Both the position numbers and the translations under genes were made by a program. Below, one piece after another: positions 11,612 through 24,292 of a stretch of 60,000 nucleotides of DNA. The notes under the pieces were generated by a model. It had not been told where the DNA came from. It searched no databases and saw only the letters and a list, made by a program, of their open reading frames with translations. How positions within the stretch are numbered: position 1 is the first letter of the stretch; every line of letters starts with the position of its first letter. This DNA comes from Nymphaea colorata (lineage: Eukaryota > Streptophyta > Magnoliopsida > Nymphaeales > Nymphaeaceae): assembly GCF_008831285.2 (NCBI RefSeq), contig NC_045143.1, forward strand, positions 6,025,503-6,085,502. The letters run 5' to 3'.

Positions 11612-14400
11612 CTAAAAGTTTTGGCCACCAGGAATACACATAAGTCTGAGAAGTAGATCCAACATGTGTGTGTGTGTGTGTGTGTATTTGCCCCATTCTG
11701 TCAGCTTTTGAGGCAGCAGTCGTGGGAGGATTTTTTTTTGGATAATTTCAGATAATGAAATCTGTTGTGCTCTATATATATATTATAGTGCTAAATTGGT
11801 CAAAATTGGTGCTGTTCAAGGCATTCAGTAATTGTTTCTTGGAATGATCGAGTAGAAAGTGAAGGCCTTCCATGTGGAGATTTGACTGCATCGGAATATA
11901 TCCGTCTTCCCAACTGAATGTTTCGTTTTGGAAAAAGACATTATCTCGTCTTGATAAATTTAGGGTAGAGATTCATAAAGGTGGAAAATGCAGCTGGTTG
12001 GCCAGGTTAGCTTGCAGGCTGGCCGAAGATAACGGCCACCGGGAAAGGCGGATCCTTAATTGCAAGACTGGAGCCGGAAAATCTGGCCGGACATCTTAGA
12101 AGGAGAATCTACCGACATATGTTTTATCAGGGCATGAATACTTTTAAGTTTTAACATACAAGTCGATCGATACAAGGCTGGCCAACCATTTTCCGATTGG
12201 GCGCCAGGCTTTTGGCCAAATGATGGACCTCTCAGTTAGCTTGTCGCCCATCTCAGTTATTGGTTCATGAAAATGTCCAGTTACCCTTTTGGATTATTCT
12301 GAAATCAGGTCAGAATCACCATTTTTACAAGTTTCTGTTTCTAACTGGACCAAGTTTTGATGATAAAGATAGGCTTTTTGACATGGGTCGCCTCATTTTC
12401 GTCTACGTGAACCATGTGTGGCTGTCTATGATCACCAAACAAGTTCAAAGAGCATAGTTTCGTCTACAACACTCAATAGGCCAAGTAATCGCTTCACTGT
12501 TCTCCATTTAATGTATAATGGTAGCTGTGCATACATATATGGTCACATCTAAAGATGCTTGAGGCCGAATTTGCAATCCACAGGTCTACTAAACCGAAGA
12601 TACAGTAGTTTACTTTGTTTCTTCCTTTCGTTGTTTTCATTCGTTTGGCGAATCTTTTTTCTCTTCACACTGTATTGTGATCAGGATATACGATCCACGG
12701 ATATTCTGCCTGTCGGTACAAATTCTGCAAATGTCTTCTCTACAGCAAGACGATCCGTAGGGTTATATGCTTTAAAAGAACCCACTGTTGCATATAGATA
12801 TATATCACAGATTCATGAAAGGAAAATTTGTGGTTTGTGCTAAAGTTACTTGTTCATAGTTTCAACTTTCAAGTAGGTACCACTTTCGATCCGTAAGTTC
12901 AAATGCCCAATGCCCCCAACCAAACATAAAAAGCTTTTCTTTCTCTAACATGGTAAGAGTTAATCATATCTGCAAGCTTCAACATGATTAAGAAGCAAGC
13001 TCTATGAGCCTTCCACTACTCTGCAATCGAATACGCACGGCGGCATCTCCGGCCAATTCCATCTTTTTCCGGCGGTTGAGCACGGTGGTCGCCGAGCCCA
13101 TTGCCTCTGAATCAAGATGTATGTGATCTGCGTGCCATGACTGCGGACGGCCTTGCCCACGACTGGAACTTTCTTTCCGGGACCAAATCTGAATAAGTGG
13201 CCAATACCCACGTCCAAAAGATTTTCATAGACCACCAACAAGAACAGAAATGAACATCCTTGCTCAATTTCTTCGTTGTTCTTTTAGAACTTGCCTCTGC
13301 TTTTGTAAAAATTTCAACGGAAAACAAAAAGGACAAGAAAAAGATGAGGATTATTAGGCCTCTGATTCTGCCCACTTGAAAAAAATGAAGGTACTGCAAC
13401 GGGATCTGTGTAACGGATCTGCGCAAACGGTTTCCTATTTCTTATTAAAGTGGGTAATTCATCATCCCCATTTCCTCTTCCCCTCGTTTTCTTTTCCTTT
13501 CTGAAACTTTGAACCTCCCTGGTTTGGTGTATCAGTTTAAAGGAAGATGACAGGAAGCTCTGATATGTTTCCTCTTGAGTGGCTGATTAACCTATTCAGG
13601 AGTTGGTTTCTTTTCTTCATCGAACTTATAAGGATGGAAGAAAGATTCAGAGAGATCAGGAAATGAGAAACGAAACATCAATAGATGATCAATAGTTAAT
13701 TATCTATAAACCCTACATATATAATATACTCTGTGGTAAAAGCCAGCTTCGGTCGGCCGATATGAATCGAATCAACAGCAAATCTATTCAATTCAGAGGC
13801 CGCAGAGTGGATCAGTTCATCCCCTATTTAAACTTGTATTATCTTTAAATGATTTTGAAGTTTTTTATGTAAACTTGTTTGTTCTTGAAGACAAACATAT
13901 AATAACTAAATTAGTAGGTGGCTGAATCGATCGATTGACCGGACTGACATTTTGGGTGATTGCATTTAATTGGTTGACTTTTATAATATATCTCTTTCAA
14001 AATATTATATGTATCGATATATAGTGAATGCATTCACGCATCACATTCATAATTCATTCTTTAAGGGTGAATGCAACATGACTCGTTATGCTGTTTGGCG
14101 AACTGTCATTGTCTGGGAAGTTCGAATCAAGTTCATAAGTTTGCATAAGTCCAACCGTCGAGGTTGAGTAAGAATTCATCAGTTTACCTTAATAATAAAT
14201 TGTTACTGTCTCGTGAATTTGTCTAAAAGATTGAAGTAAATTTATAAAGCAGTGTGTTTGATTGGTAAATGAATCTACCAAGTTTTTAGATAGATTAGTG
14301 AAACAGTAACTATTTGTTACCGTTGTCAAATGGCTCCTTAGGGATGTGAGCATACTTACCCACACTAATCTCATATAAAGTTGTTTATTTGTATATTTGT
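11612..14400. other. Intergenic DNA with a (TG)n run and a GC-richer patch
   Basis: (TG)n lies at 11667-11684. A GC-richer patch at 13000-13200 has short open frames on the minus strand (for example ATTVLNRRKKMELAGDAAVR). They match no family I know and have no convincing splice context. Nothing else is supported. Confidence 0.45.
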
Positions 14401-15739
14401 ATCTCATATGCTTTAAAAAATGCAATTTAAATTGTTAATTGTGCTAATTTAGATATTTCTAGATCTGCCAAGAAATAAGAAAAAAAAAAAAAACAAACAC
14501 AACTTCGTGGTTGGATTAGCCACTGGGTAGTAGAAGACCAGTGTTTTCGGACTTTAGTTTCTGTTTGTTTTGTCTTGGTCAATCGGCGTTCATCTGAGAT
14601 CTCCAAAATCTTAGATCCATACATTTAAGATCGGACCCTTCTCCCGTCTGATTTTAAATCTATGGTTTTTTAATATGTAGTATGGATTTAAAATCCAAAT
14701 TACGGAAATCTATTTTCCAAAACACACATTTTCATGCAGTCCGGAGCTCTCAAACACAACCTTATTTCAATCGATCCATTCAACATCACTGCTACAATAA
14801 GCACTAGCTCCAAACTAAACCTGATCCAAACCGCTAACCCAGATCCGAAGTTGCAGTTCGCGCTTCTGATCGCGCCTTTCGTTCCGTAATTCGCGGTGTC
14901 CTCCACACATCCAGAACAGATCGACGGTTCAGACGGTGGCCAGGGGCGGCCGTTACTTTCGCTCTCATCCTAGTCAAACACCAATTTCGTCATTCCGTAG
15001 CGTCAACGAGAGCGAAAGAGTCATTGAACTCTCAGGAAGGCAATATGAACAAGGACGTCACCCTTTGATGGTTGACACTTTAACCATGGTTAAGTTAAGA
15101 GGGAGAAAAACGTTTCCCGCGAAAAAGCAAAAATTTTGACCCAAACAACCATCGTTTTCTTACTTTTCTACCACCACCTGCCTTGTTCCTACCCAGTCAG
15201 CGTACGGTGTAAAAGCAAAAAAGGAAGGTGGTATAAGCGTAATTATATAGTGAATTGGAGGCAATAAAATGACAGATATTTGAAATTTTGTGGTCCCACC
15301 AATCACATGTCCCTGACTTCCGTGGGACCCAACAATGGAGTGGTAGTGGGACCCAGCCTTGGGCCCCACCCTAGGGAATGCAATCGGGTTTTCGGTATCG
15401 TCACAGGACCCGTTCCAGACCCGGTCCACGTTCATGAGGCTCTCGTTCGGGTCTGGATATTACGAAGATTGTAAATCCGTAATACTGACTCAGTTTAAGC
15501 GCTCTGAATATAACGTGACGTTACGAGTTTTAACTAGTTCCATTTACTATGGGCGACGAAGGTTTTGACTTCCTTTATAGGAACCAACGTCGGTTTGTAA
15601 TAAATATCGTCCATAAATTTGTGATTTCTCTGTTTCTTATTCCTCCAATTAAATTTGGTTAGTGCACAAAATGAATTTGAGTTTCTGCATGTAAACAAAA
15701 TTTCGGTATACGTCTGATTCAATCAAACCACTTCAAAAA
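14401..15739. other. Intergenic DNA with GC-rich stretch
   Basis: 14740-15140 and 15290-15440 are richer in GC than their surroundings. The latter repeats gtgggaccc-type words. No gene is recognised. Confidence 0.45.
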
Positions 15740-16080
15740 GTAGGATATGAAAAGAAAAGATCAAAATCCTTCAATAAGTAACATCCAGTCAAATTTGGAT
15801 TCGAATTTGGTTTCACATGAATATCTAAACAGATTTGGAGTCGAATTCGGATTCGGCTTCATATTAGATATCTTATCTCCAATATTCATACATTTTGAAG
15901 TTTGGTTTTTAACATATCAAGTTGAAGTCCAGATTGGGTTGTGTTCACAAATAGCCAGATTTGAAAAAATAAAATTTGGATTTGGAACGGTCTCAGATTG
16001 TAATTTTAAAATTTGGATTCAGACATGATATAGACTTTTATTCATTTGTATTCAAGTCTGGATGTGAATTAAACATGTAA
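15740..16080. repeat. Degenerate GGATTCGAATTTGG-type dispersed repeat
   Basis: The stretch repeats tttggattcg, attcggattcgg and caaatttgg words, like 17380-18240, 33925-34460, 34856-35313 and 54216-54660. The short ORFs here are by-products of the repeat. Confidence 0.5.
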
Positions 16081-16563
16081 ACATCTGATGAATCATACTT
16101 GGTAAAAGGCACAATTTATTCAAATATTTAGGAACAAAATTATTTCAAGTCATGTACATCCAAACCCATAGACATGTAAAGGGTGCCAAGTTAAAGACTT
16201 GTCGTTTTATTGCTTGAGAAATGTTCATAGAGCGATCCAATTATCTGCCTCAACATGTGGATCTGGATAGAGGTCCAAAGATCTGTGATTGACATGTTTA
16301 TCCAGATATAGCAGTTATCAGGTCCAACTCAAGTGATTTGAAGATAGTCAAGGACTGTTTCAGGGTCGTATTGACCATAAATCATTTTCTTTTAAGATCG
16401 GTTTTCAAAATTCTCTACAAAATTTATGCAGCAATTGTGGGATATTTTTCACTTCTTGATATTGAGATCAGATTTTTTGGTGCATCAGATCTTTTGATCA
16501 CAAGAAAGTATGAGAAAAGACAAAATTCTTGTGAGATTTTGAACTGGTGTCAGCCACCTGCTG

Positions 16564-16735
16564 GATGTTGCTGGATGACTAGACAATGTGAAATTGTCGC
16601 TAAAATTGCTGGAGATTAGACAATCCGGCATTTTTAAAGGTTGCCAGATGACTAGACAATGTGAAATTGTTGCTAAAATTGCCGGAGATTAGACAATCCG
16701 GCATTTTTAAAGGCTTTTAATCATCTGGCAACATC
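16564..16735. mobile_element. Small palindromic element with internal 73-bp tandem duplication
   Basis: The ends are inverted copies: gatgttgctggatgac at 16564 and atcatctggcaacatc at 16720, whose reverse complement is gatgttgccagatgat. Inside, a unit starting gatgactagacaatgtgaaa occurs at 16574 and 16647, each copy containing an inner tgccgg...ccggca (or tgctgg) inverted repeat. There is no coding capacity. Confidence 0.75.
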
Positions 16736-17379
16736 GGGCACCTTATTGATTTCATATCGATATAAATTACATCCACTGATCCACTTATAGAATTTTAAAC
16801 TATTACTTAATACATTTTAAAAAATTTATTTTTAATAAAATTATACATATTTTACATTTATATATTGTAATTATTTTTAAAATATTTTTACATCGTTTTT
16901 TTTTTTTCATAATGAGGATTGAGTATCTCGAGTCTCTCCTCTTATGTTTGATAATCGGAGACGTTTTTATTCAGGCGTGCTTCATGCACTAAGGATTACC
17001 TCGTGACGATGTTTTGAAATGGCTATTTTGCGGCGATCGTTTGATTGCTTAAACTATACGCCGCCGATTCTTTTTCCTGACGGTACAAGAAATCAAATCT
17101 TGCGTTGCACACTAAACATAATGAAATGATTTAAAAGTGTCAGCATTTCAAGGAAAACTTCGTATTCTTATGATTTATATGTGAAAAATTGTCCGAATTA
17201 ATATAAAGTTTCAAAATATGATCCATAAATTTAATGAACTTGATTTCGCGTTATTTTGAGGCAAATGGTTAGTCTCAAGCAAAGTCTAGGAAATTATATT
17301 ATGTCACTCAAGTCAAATCAATTCGTGTAGAAAAATAATTTAAGTAAGTTCATAAGGAGTTTAATTTATTAGATGTTCA

Positions 17380-18240
17380 CATATTCTGATTGGAATATAA
17401 ATGAAAATATGTTTAATACTATTTGAATATGATAAATGTATATAATGTGAATGGGACTTTTATTTTCACATTTGAATCTGAATTAAGTGTTAATTGAATT
17501 CAAATCACATTATGATATATTAGCAAATTACTTTCAAAAAACGTTTTGGATATTGGGTGTAGGATATTTATTTGAAACTGAATTGGAATATAAATTTCAA
17601 CCCATATACAAATTCAATGAAGCATTTATTTAAAAAAACTGAAATCGGATGTTTTTTTTTTAATTTGAATCCAAATTTTTTTCTTATTCAGAAGTTATTT
17701 TGTTAATGTCAGCGATTTCTGAAATAGTTCCATCGAATATCCAATCTGAATCTGATCTATTGACATCTCTAAATATCATATCTAGTAGAAACGGATGCAG
17801 TGTGTTTCGCGTTAAAATAGTGCATTTTTGGGATCCAAACTGGCCAGATTTGGATCAGTTAAGTAAATAGCAAGTCAGTCAATCATATTCGACCTGCTTG
17901 CATTCCAGTTCAAATCTTTATTCAAATCACCTGATCCACACGATATCGGAATCTGATGCACAGAGCTGGACATTTTAAATCCTAATACATATCCAGATCA
18001 AAAGTTTGTAGAATCTGTCTTTGGATTCAGATCGAATCCAAATCTCCCTATTTATTATCAGAGTTCAATTAACTTTAGACTTTTTCCCGTCAAAAGCAAT
18101 CATATATCCATATCTGGTTCCATGAAGACAACTGATTCTTGGATTTAGTGATCTGGATCTGCTCCAATTCACTTAATCGACAAATCCAGTCAGATCCAAC
18201 TATATGTTGAAATTTGGATATTCGAGGGTGCACAGATGAC
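17380..18240. repeat. Degenerate GGATTTGGATTC-type dispersed repeat
   Basis: Short words such as gaatccaaat, ccaatctgaatctgatc and gatctggatctg recur. Text at 17757-17776 (ctattgacatctctaaat) matches in reverse the taggaatgtcaatagatc start at about 33929, suggesting a defined element terminus. Confidence 0.5.
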
Positions 18241-18469
18241 CGGGAATAAATTTGGCAGCTTAAAAACCTAATTCAAATTAATTTAACCTTTTTTTTAAGT
18301 ACTTTGGATTACAAAACAACTCTTTTTGAAGGTATCATACACAAAAACAATTTTTTCTTTATTTTATGAAAAAAATGTGGGAATTTTTTTTTTATTTTGA
18401 ACTTCCAAATTTAATTGTAAAATCCTTTGACCAAAGCTAGAAATTTTTACAAATGGACATTGATTCAAT

Positions 18470-20400
18470 ACTTTTAATTTAAACCTTAAAATAATTAGTT
18501 AAGCCTTTAAAAAACACATCACAAAATACTTAACATATGTAATCTAGTTTTAAAAACCAATTGTAAAACATTAAAATAAGTATTTTAGTTTTTTAAACTA
18601 AATAATATACTAAAATATATGGGCATCTTTAGATTTTGAAAAAAAAAAGAGAAACTACTAGTTTTATTTTTCCAAAATTTTAAATTAGTCATTGTGAAAA
18701 TTTTAAAAATCCCGAAAACCCTTAGCAGCTAAGGATGCAATAGCTTTTCTAACAAGAAGGAATTCACCAAACCCAAGCACAACAAGAAGGAAAAAAGATG
18801 ACTATTGAAATACTAAAATAAATACTAAAACACATATCATAAATACTAAAACAAACCGATTAGTTTTAAGATTGCGTCATAATATATTAAATTAAATTAT
18901 TTGGTTTTGAAAACTCTTCCTATATTATTAAAATAAATAACATAGCTTTAGAAACACATCACAAATTACTGAAATAAATAATATACTAAAGAAACTTAAA
19001 ATGTTAGGTCACTAAAGAAAAAAATAAAATAATGGCTTTGCCCATGCCCCTTACATGCATCAACTTCTTCAACAAAAAGGAATTTATAAAAACACAAGTA
19101 AAATTCTTATTACAAGTAAGCCTGGTTATGGGGTTGACCCGACATTTGAAAACCAGGCCCGAGCCCCATACAAGCTCACCTCGATTAAATTAAAATGTAT
19201 ATTTTTAATAATCCATAAATACAATTAATCGTAATAAACTATTATAATTATATATAAAAATAATAAAATATATATTTAAAAAATATTATCAGGCCCACAC
19301 GAGTTGAGTACTTATTACTCGGTGGTGGGTTGACCCGATGCTCAGACTTAACTACAAAGACACCTGTAAACCCTTGGGCCATTTAAGAAACAGAATCTGC
19401 CTCTTCCTTCTTACCTAACTTTCTCAATAAAAAAGAATTACAAAATTACAAGTAAAATTCTTACAACAAGCTGAAAAAAATGATCATTGCTAGATAATAA
19501 TTCAGGAATTTAAAAATTAGACTAAAAATATTTAAGCCTTTTTAAAAACGATTGGAAAATACTAAAATAAGGAATTTAATTGTAAGAACACATCGTAAAA
19601 TATTAAATTACGTAATTTAGTTTTGAAAATGCATCGTAACGTGCTAACTTAATAATTGAGTTTTTAAAATGCATTGTAAAATCCTAAACGAATAATATTC
19701 TAAATTATATGGTTCGTAATGTATCAAAGCTTACATGTTCCACAATAAGGCGTAGCCAAAATGGGGCTGATAAGAGCAACCGACCTCCTCATCAAATTTT
19801 TTTTAAATTGTAACAATTCAGTCAATTAAATTTTGACAATTAAAAAAAAATTAAGCATTTTAAATGTGATTCATAAAAATACTAAAATAAGAAATTTAGT
19901 TTGATAAACACATTGTAAAATACTAAAATAAATAATTTTGTTTTAAAAACGCATCCTAAAATACTAAATAGGTATTACACTAAATTATGATAACTCAAAT
20001 AGCAGCGGCATAGCTGATAAGAGCAACTGACCTCCTTAGATTTAAAAAAATGCAATTACTGGTTATAATGTTCATATATTTTAAATTAGCCCTTAAAATT
20101 TAAACAAAACCCCCAGACCCGTCGGCTGTTAAAGAAAAAAAAAAATGGTTACGCCTACCGCATGTGACAACTTCTCCAACAAAATTGAATTTACATAAAC
20201 ACAAACAAAATTCTTCTAGTTACAAGAAGGAAAAAAGGATCATTATTGGGCACTAATTAAATAATTTAAATTTAGTCATTCAACAAAATTTTAAACCTAT
20301 TCCAAACATGTTATAAAATACTAAAATAAGTGATTTTAGTTTTCAAAAATGCATCTTAAAATACAAAATAAATGATAAACTGAATTATATGAGGGTTCAT
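18470..20400. repeat. Array of degenerate AT-rich repeat units
   Basis: Words such as actaaaataa, ttagttttgaaaa, cgcatcgtaaaat and aaacacatcacaaa recur dozens of times. A longer composite recurs near 18750, 19050, 19410 and 20170: ttcttcaacaaaaagga, then acacaagtaaaattctt, then acaagaaggaaaaaa. This implies three or four diverged copies of a unit of several hundred bases. No ORF of note is present. Confidence 0.6.
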
Positions 20401-20739
20401 GTGTGCAATTGTTCATGCATACCCACGTTGATCTCCGTCGCATTTTGTGGAAACTTAGATATATGCAATGATATACGGACTTATGCATATAACCAGCTTT
20501 GCTACTATCGATAAAGCCATCGACCTGAGATTTAAAAAAAAAAAAGTAAATTATTTGTTTTAATTTTGAAAAACTTTAATAAAATCAAATCAAATCTCTA
20601 TACCTGATCGAGAAATAAATCCGAATTAAATCCAAGACGGACCATTAACTTACACACGCTAAACAGTGCTGGACCCAGTTAGTCCGAAATCCGAGCTACG
20701 TATCCAATTGGCTCGAATTTGGCGCCTAATTTTGAGGAT

Positions 20740-21480
20740 CTTTCCGGGAACGGATCCGATGAAGCTGACCCGAATCGATCCACCGCGTCGGTTCGCCTTG
20801 GAAGTCGCGGGGCCTACGCCACTGGAATCCCATATTTATATTTTCCACATTTTAAAAATAGGAAAAGGATACGAACGACATTTTTCGTATGCCCAGGGGC
20901 GAAACGGACTTTCGAGGGCGTCGGCCTCGCGCTCCGCCTTTTCCAGAGCGGCGAGCGAGAGCGTCAGTCCAAATTAAAGGAGCATTACCGCGCGAGGACA
21001 TTTTCGTCATTTGGGCTCCGGCGCCCGTACCGGTTAGGGCTGCGGTCACCTGACGCGAGGGGCGTGACCGCGACCGGGCGCCGGACGGCTCACCGCTGGC
21101 GGTTTATGCGGACGGGCCGGGTGAGGACTCAGCAACCAGCCTCGTGTGCGTCAAAACGGAGATCCACCGTCCGTTTCCGGGATCAACGGCTGAGCCGTCT
21201 AGGGAGATGAGGGAGAGGACGGGTCTGGCATTAGGGGAAAAAGGTGGGGGCAAGGCGGGAAAGGCGCGATATATAACCTGGTGTTCGTTTTGAGAGGGAA
21301 GGAAGGGAGGGGAAACTAAAGCGGAGAAGCGAGTTCTTCCATCTCTCTTTCTTTCTCTCGCTCTATCGCTCGCTCGCTTTCTGTGTTCTTCGTTCGTTCT
21401 CATTGAGGCGGAGCTCTCGCCGCCCGGAGATAGCCGGCGGTTTCGTGATTCATTGGAAGAAGGTCTCTCCGGAGTCCTTC
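20740..21480. promoter_or_regulatory. GC- and CpG-rich promoter region of the DUF1639 gene
   Basis: Base composition switches abruptly from AT-rich to CpG-rich (cgcgctccg, cggacgggccgggtg, ctcgctctatcgctcgctcgc). The region holds the TATA box and ends in a CT-rich 5' leader. The open frames crossing it on both strands look like composition effects rather than genes. Confidence 0.6.
21269..21276 (+). promoter_or_regulatory. TATA box of the DUF1639 gene
   Basis: atatataa lies in a GC-rich setting, followed about 60-100 bp downstream by a CT-rich leader. A start of transcription near 21300 would fit plant spacing. Confidence 0.6.
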
Positions 21481-21682
21481 GTCCGACTCTGGCGTCCTGC
21501 ATTCCCCGTGCGAGCGGACGAGTCCGAGCTTCTTTGGAGGTTTTCTTCGGCGATTTTTCTTCCTTCTTTACTGAGATTTCGAGGTCGGAAGAAAGATCGA
21601 CGGAGAGACTCCGGGGCGTCGTCCGGGTTTCTGATTGATTGAGTGTCTTGGAGGCTTGTGGGAATTTAAGAGATTTGTGAAG
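21300..21682 (+). other. Probable 5' UTR exon of the DUF1639 gene
   Basis: The CT-rich leader contains no ATG and ends at AAG|GTAAAG (donor at 21683). The matching acceptor is ttgatgcag ending at 24269, 23 bp before the start codon, which gives a 2.6-kb 5' UTR intron. The acceptor gtgcag near 23200 could add an alternative leader exon. The exact transcription start is inferred. Confidence 0.55.
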
Positions 21683-24292
21683 GTAAAGCGATTCGAGCGG
21701 TTTTCGCGATGAATCTAACTCGTGGGTGCCGATCTTCAAGTGTTCTTTTCCTTCCGGAGGGTCTGAATTCCCATACCCGTGAAGAATTTCTGTTTTCTCG
21801 AAACTCGGAGTCCTTTTGGTTCAGGGATTCGGGACGATGTAGTTCTTCATCCGAATCTGCGCTCATGTTTTTGAACGGAAAGACGAAACGTGATTTCGAA
21901 AAGAAAACCTTCGAAATCTTCAAGCTTTCTGGTCTACTTTGTGGGATTTGAGTGAATTTTCTTTGCCGATCTTTTTAGCCGCGAAGAAACAGCGTGCTGG
22001 TGTTAAAACCGGACTCACCTTCGGAACTGCGTCAATGAGTGTGTTTTCTTCTGGGAATCTGAATTTCGGGTTTTTTTCTTGGCATTCAGATAACTGCTTG
22101 GGATTTCAGAGGCGTTTTCCCGAGTCGGTGATTCTGATTTCTAGATCCTGCCTTTTCTTCACAGCCATACGAATATTTATCTTCTTTCCTCTGGTCCTTT
22201 TTACTTCACATTCTCTTGTCTTCTTGGGATTTCAAAGGCGACTTCTCATGCACGTTGAGTTGAAGTATGCATCTGTCTTTGTCTCTTTGAAATCTCTCAC
22301 AACTTTCCGAATCATATCGATCAAGTAATTTTCTTTGACGGGATTTTGATTTCTTTAAAATTTTTGCCGGAATTTTGAGTTTTTCGGCCGTTTTCAGCAG
22401 TCTTCAGTAGTTCCTGAGATTTCATAACAAGATAGATGCTTCCGTGAAGCCGGTCTGGTAGGGCTTCCTTTTTGTCGGACGTGAGCATTTGAAAATTCTA
22501 GTTTTCGTTTTCTTCGTTTTGGATTTTTTTTTTCTTAGATAAGATTGGCGAGCGTTTCAGGTATTCCGATGACCAATTTTTACTTGATTTGCATTCTTTT
22601 TAGCTTGTTTTGCTTAGTTTTCTTTCAGATATTGAAGATCCGTCGTGTTTTCTTTTGTGGTTTTGTGGTTCTTCGGGAAGCCGGTCCTGGTTTTTTAATC
22701 CGGCTGGAATTTCAGTCTCATTTGAAGAATCCTGTTTTCCTTTTGCATCTCAACTTTTCTTGAGAACTCACAGAGCGATTTGTTATTCACGTTAGGCCCA
22801 CGTTAGATCCGTCTTTTGGTTGTACATCTTCCATAATCATGTTAGTGAGATGAGGATACCCATCCTGATCTTTATTTAAGTCTTCTGAGATTCATGCTCC
22901 GATGTCGGAAAGGTTTGGCTGTTCCGAGTTGATTTCTTCTAAGTTTTCTTTTTCTTAGGAGATTGCATGATCCCCTGTGATTAAAAATGGTCTTCTGTTG
23001 CTTGGAATCAGTTGCGTAAAATTTCTGTAACTGTTAATGGAGGCTTTTGATGTTTTTATTTTGTGGGAATGTATTTTAGAATTCTTCAGGATTTTACGAG
23101 AAATACCTCTCCATTCGCGGTTTAATTATCCCGATCTATCTTGAAAGAAAATACTTTAATTACCTGAGGCGTAATTCCTGATTCTCTCCACCTTCCGGTG
23201 CAGGTCATTGTGTTCAAGGATAGGAACGAGCGGAAGGTAGCCATTCCGGTGCGCTGCGTGTAAGTTTTTGCTAAGAAAGTCGAAGAAGAAAGTCTCTGTT
23301 TGGTGCAGATTGAAGGATTCGGAGGGTCCTTTCGGTCCCGGTTGTTCGTAAGAGGTAGAGTTGCCAGTCCGAGATCTATTCTTTCCAAAGCAAAGCATTT
23401 GTGGGGAGCTCCGAGCTTTGTTGTTTTGGGGATACTCACAAACCCGGTAGGACATCAGATGCTTTATTGCTTTCCTTCTGCCACAAAGGTTATCCCCCAC
23501 CTTTGTTAGCCTTCTTTCTTCCCCTCCCACCGTCCACCTTTTCTGTTTTTTCTTTTTTTCCCTAATCTCTAATTATGCTGACGTGCTTCTGAGAAGCACG
23601 ACCGGAGAAGCTCTTTCTTACGTGACTCTCTGAGGTCCTACCCTGGTGGATATTTTCACCGGCAGCAATTTCCAAGTCGGAATCTTAAAATTCCGGGGAG
23701 TGGGGTGATTCTTACCTCATCCAGCGGAGTCACGCTGGAACCGTTTGACGTGTTCTTTGAGTCATCTCCGTTGTCCCTTATTTCCTCCCCTTGCTGGGTA
23801 TAGCACAAAACCTCGACATTTTCCATTCTTGACTCGAACTCCACCGACGCTTAGGCGGACTACCAGCAGTTCCCGATATCTCGCCTATATAACCTGGTGG
23901 GCCGCACGCCTGTCGCCCAGGTCGCACCCAGGTCTGGCTCCCTCGCCACATTGATCTAGGCCTGATGGCAGCTCCCTTTCCGCCGGAAGCTCGTCTTGTC
24001 ATCTTCCCGTCGTCTCTCCTTTATAACGGTAAAGGCTCAAGGCCGAAGTCTGGATCTGCTCGGGGTGAAACTTTCACCGTGTCAATTCAGAAGGTACTGG
24101 CTCTTCTGAACTCCTCATTGGAACCGCCTTGGCCGTGACGCTGGTTAACGACCCGAAGGGGTTACGGTTTCTTGCTGGGCTTTGGATTCTTTGCGTTGGG
24201 GGCGTAACTTTCTCGAGTGTTAGACGTTGACTGACCACAGTAGTTTCTTTTCTTGTGCCGTTGATGCAGGTTTGAAACAAAAAAGGGGCGCG

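Noticed and set aside
11984-12200. Possible inverted repeat ggttggccagg / ggctggccaacc
   Set aside because: Only about a dozen bases match, and the flanks do not extend the pairing.
13002-13241. 79-codon minus-strand frame in a GC-richer patch
   Set aside because: Several frames are open in this patch and none gives a recognisable domain or exon structure.
20719-21210. 163-codon plus-strand open frame upstream of the DUF1639 gene
   Set aside because: It runs through the GC-rich promoter and ends before the TATA box. Arg/Gly-rich composition is expected from the base content, and no family match is apparent.
21104-21739. 211-codon minus-strand open frame
   Set aside because: It is antisense to the promoter and 5' leader of the DUF1639 gene, in CpG-rich DNA with few stops. 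It has no domain and no start or splice context.
24227-24292. In-frame extension upstream of the DUF1639 start
   Set aside because: Most of it lies before the acceptor at 24269, and the apparent start is not an ATG. The first ATG of the spliced leader is at 24293.
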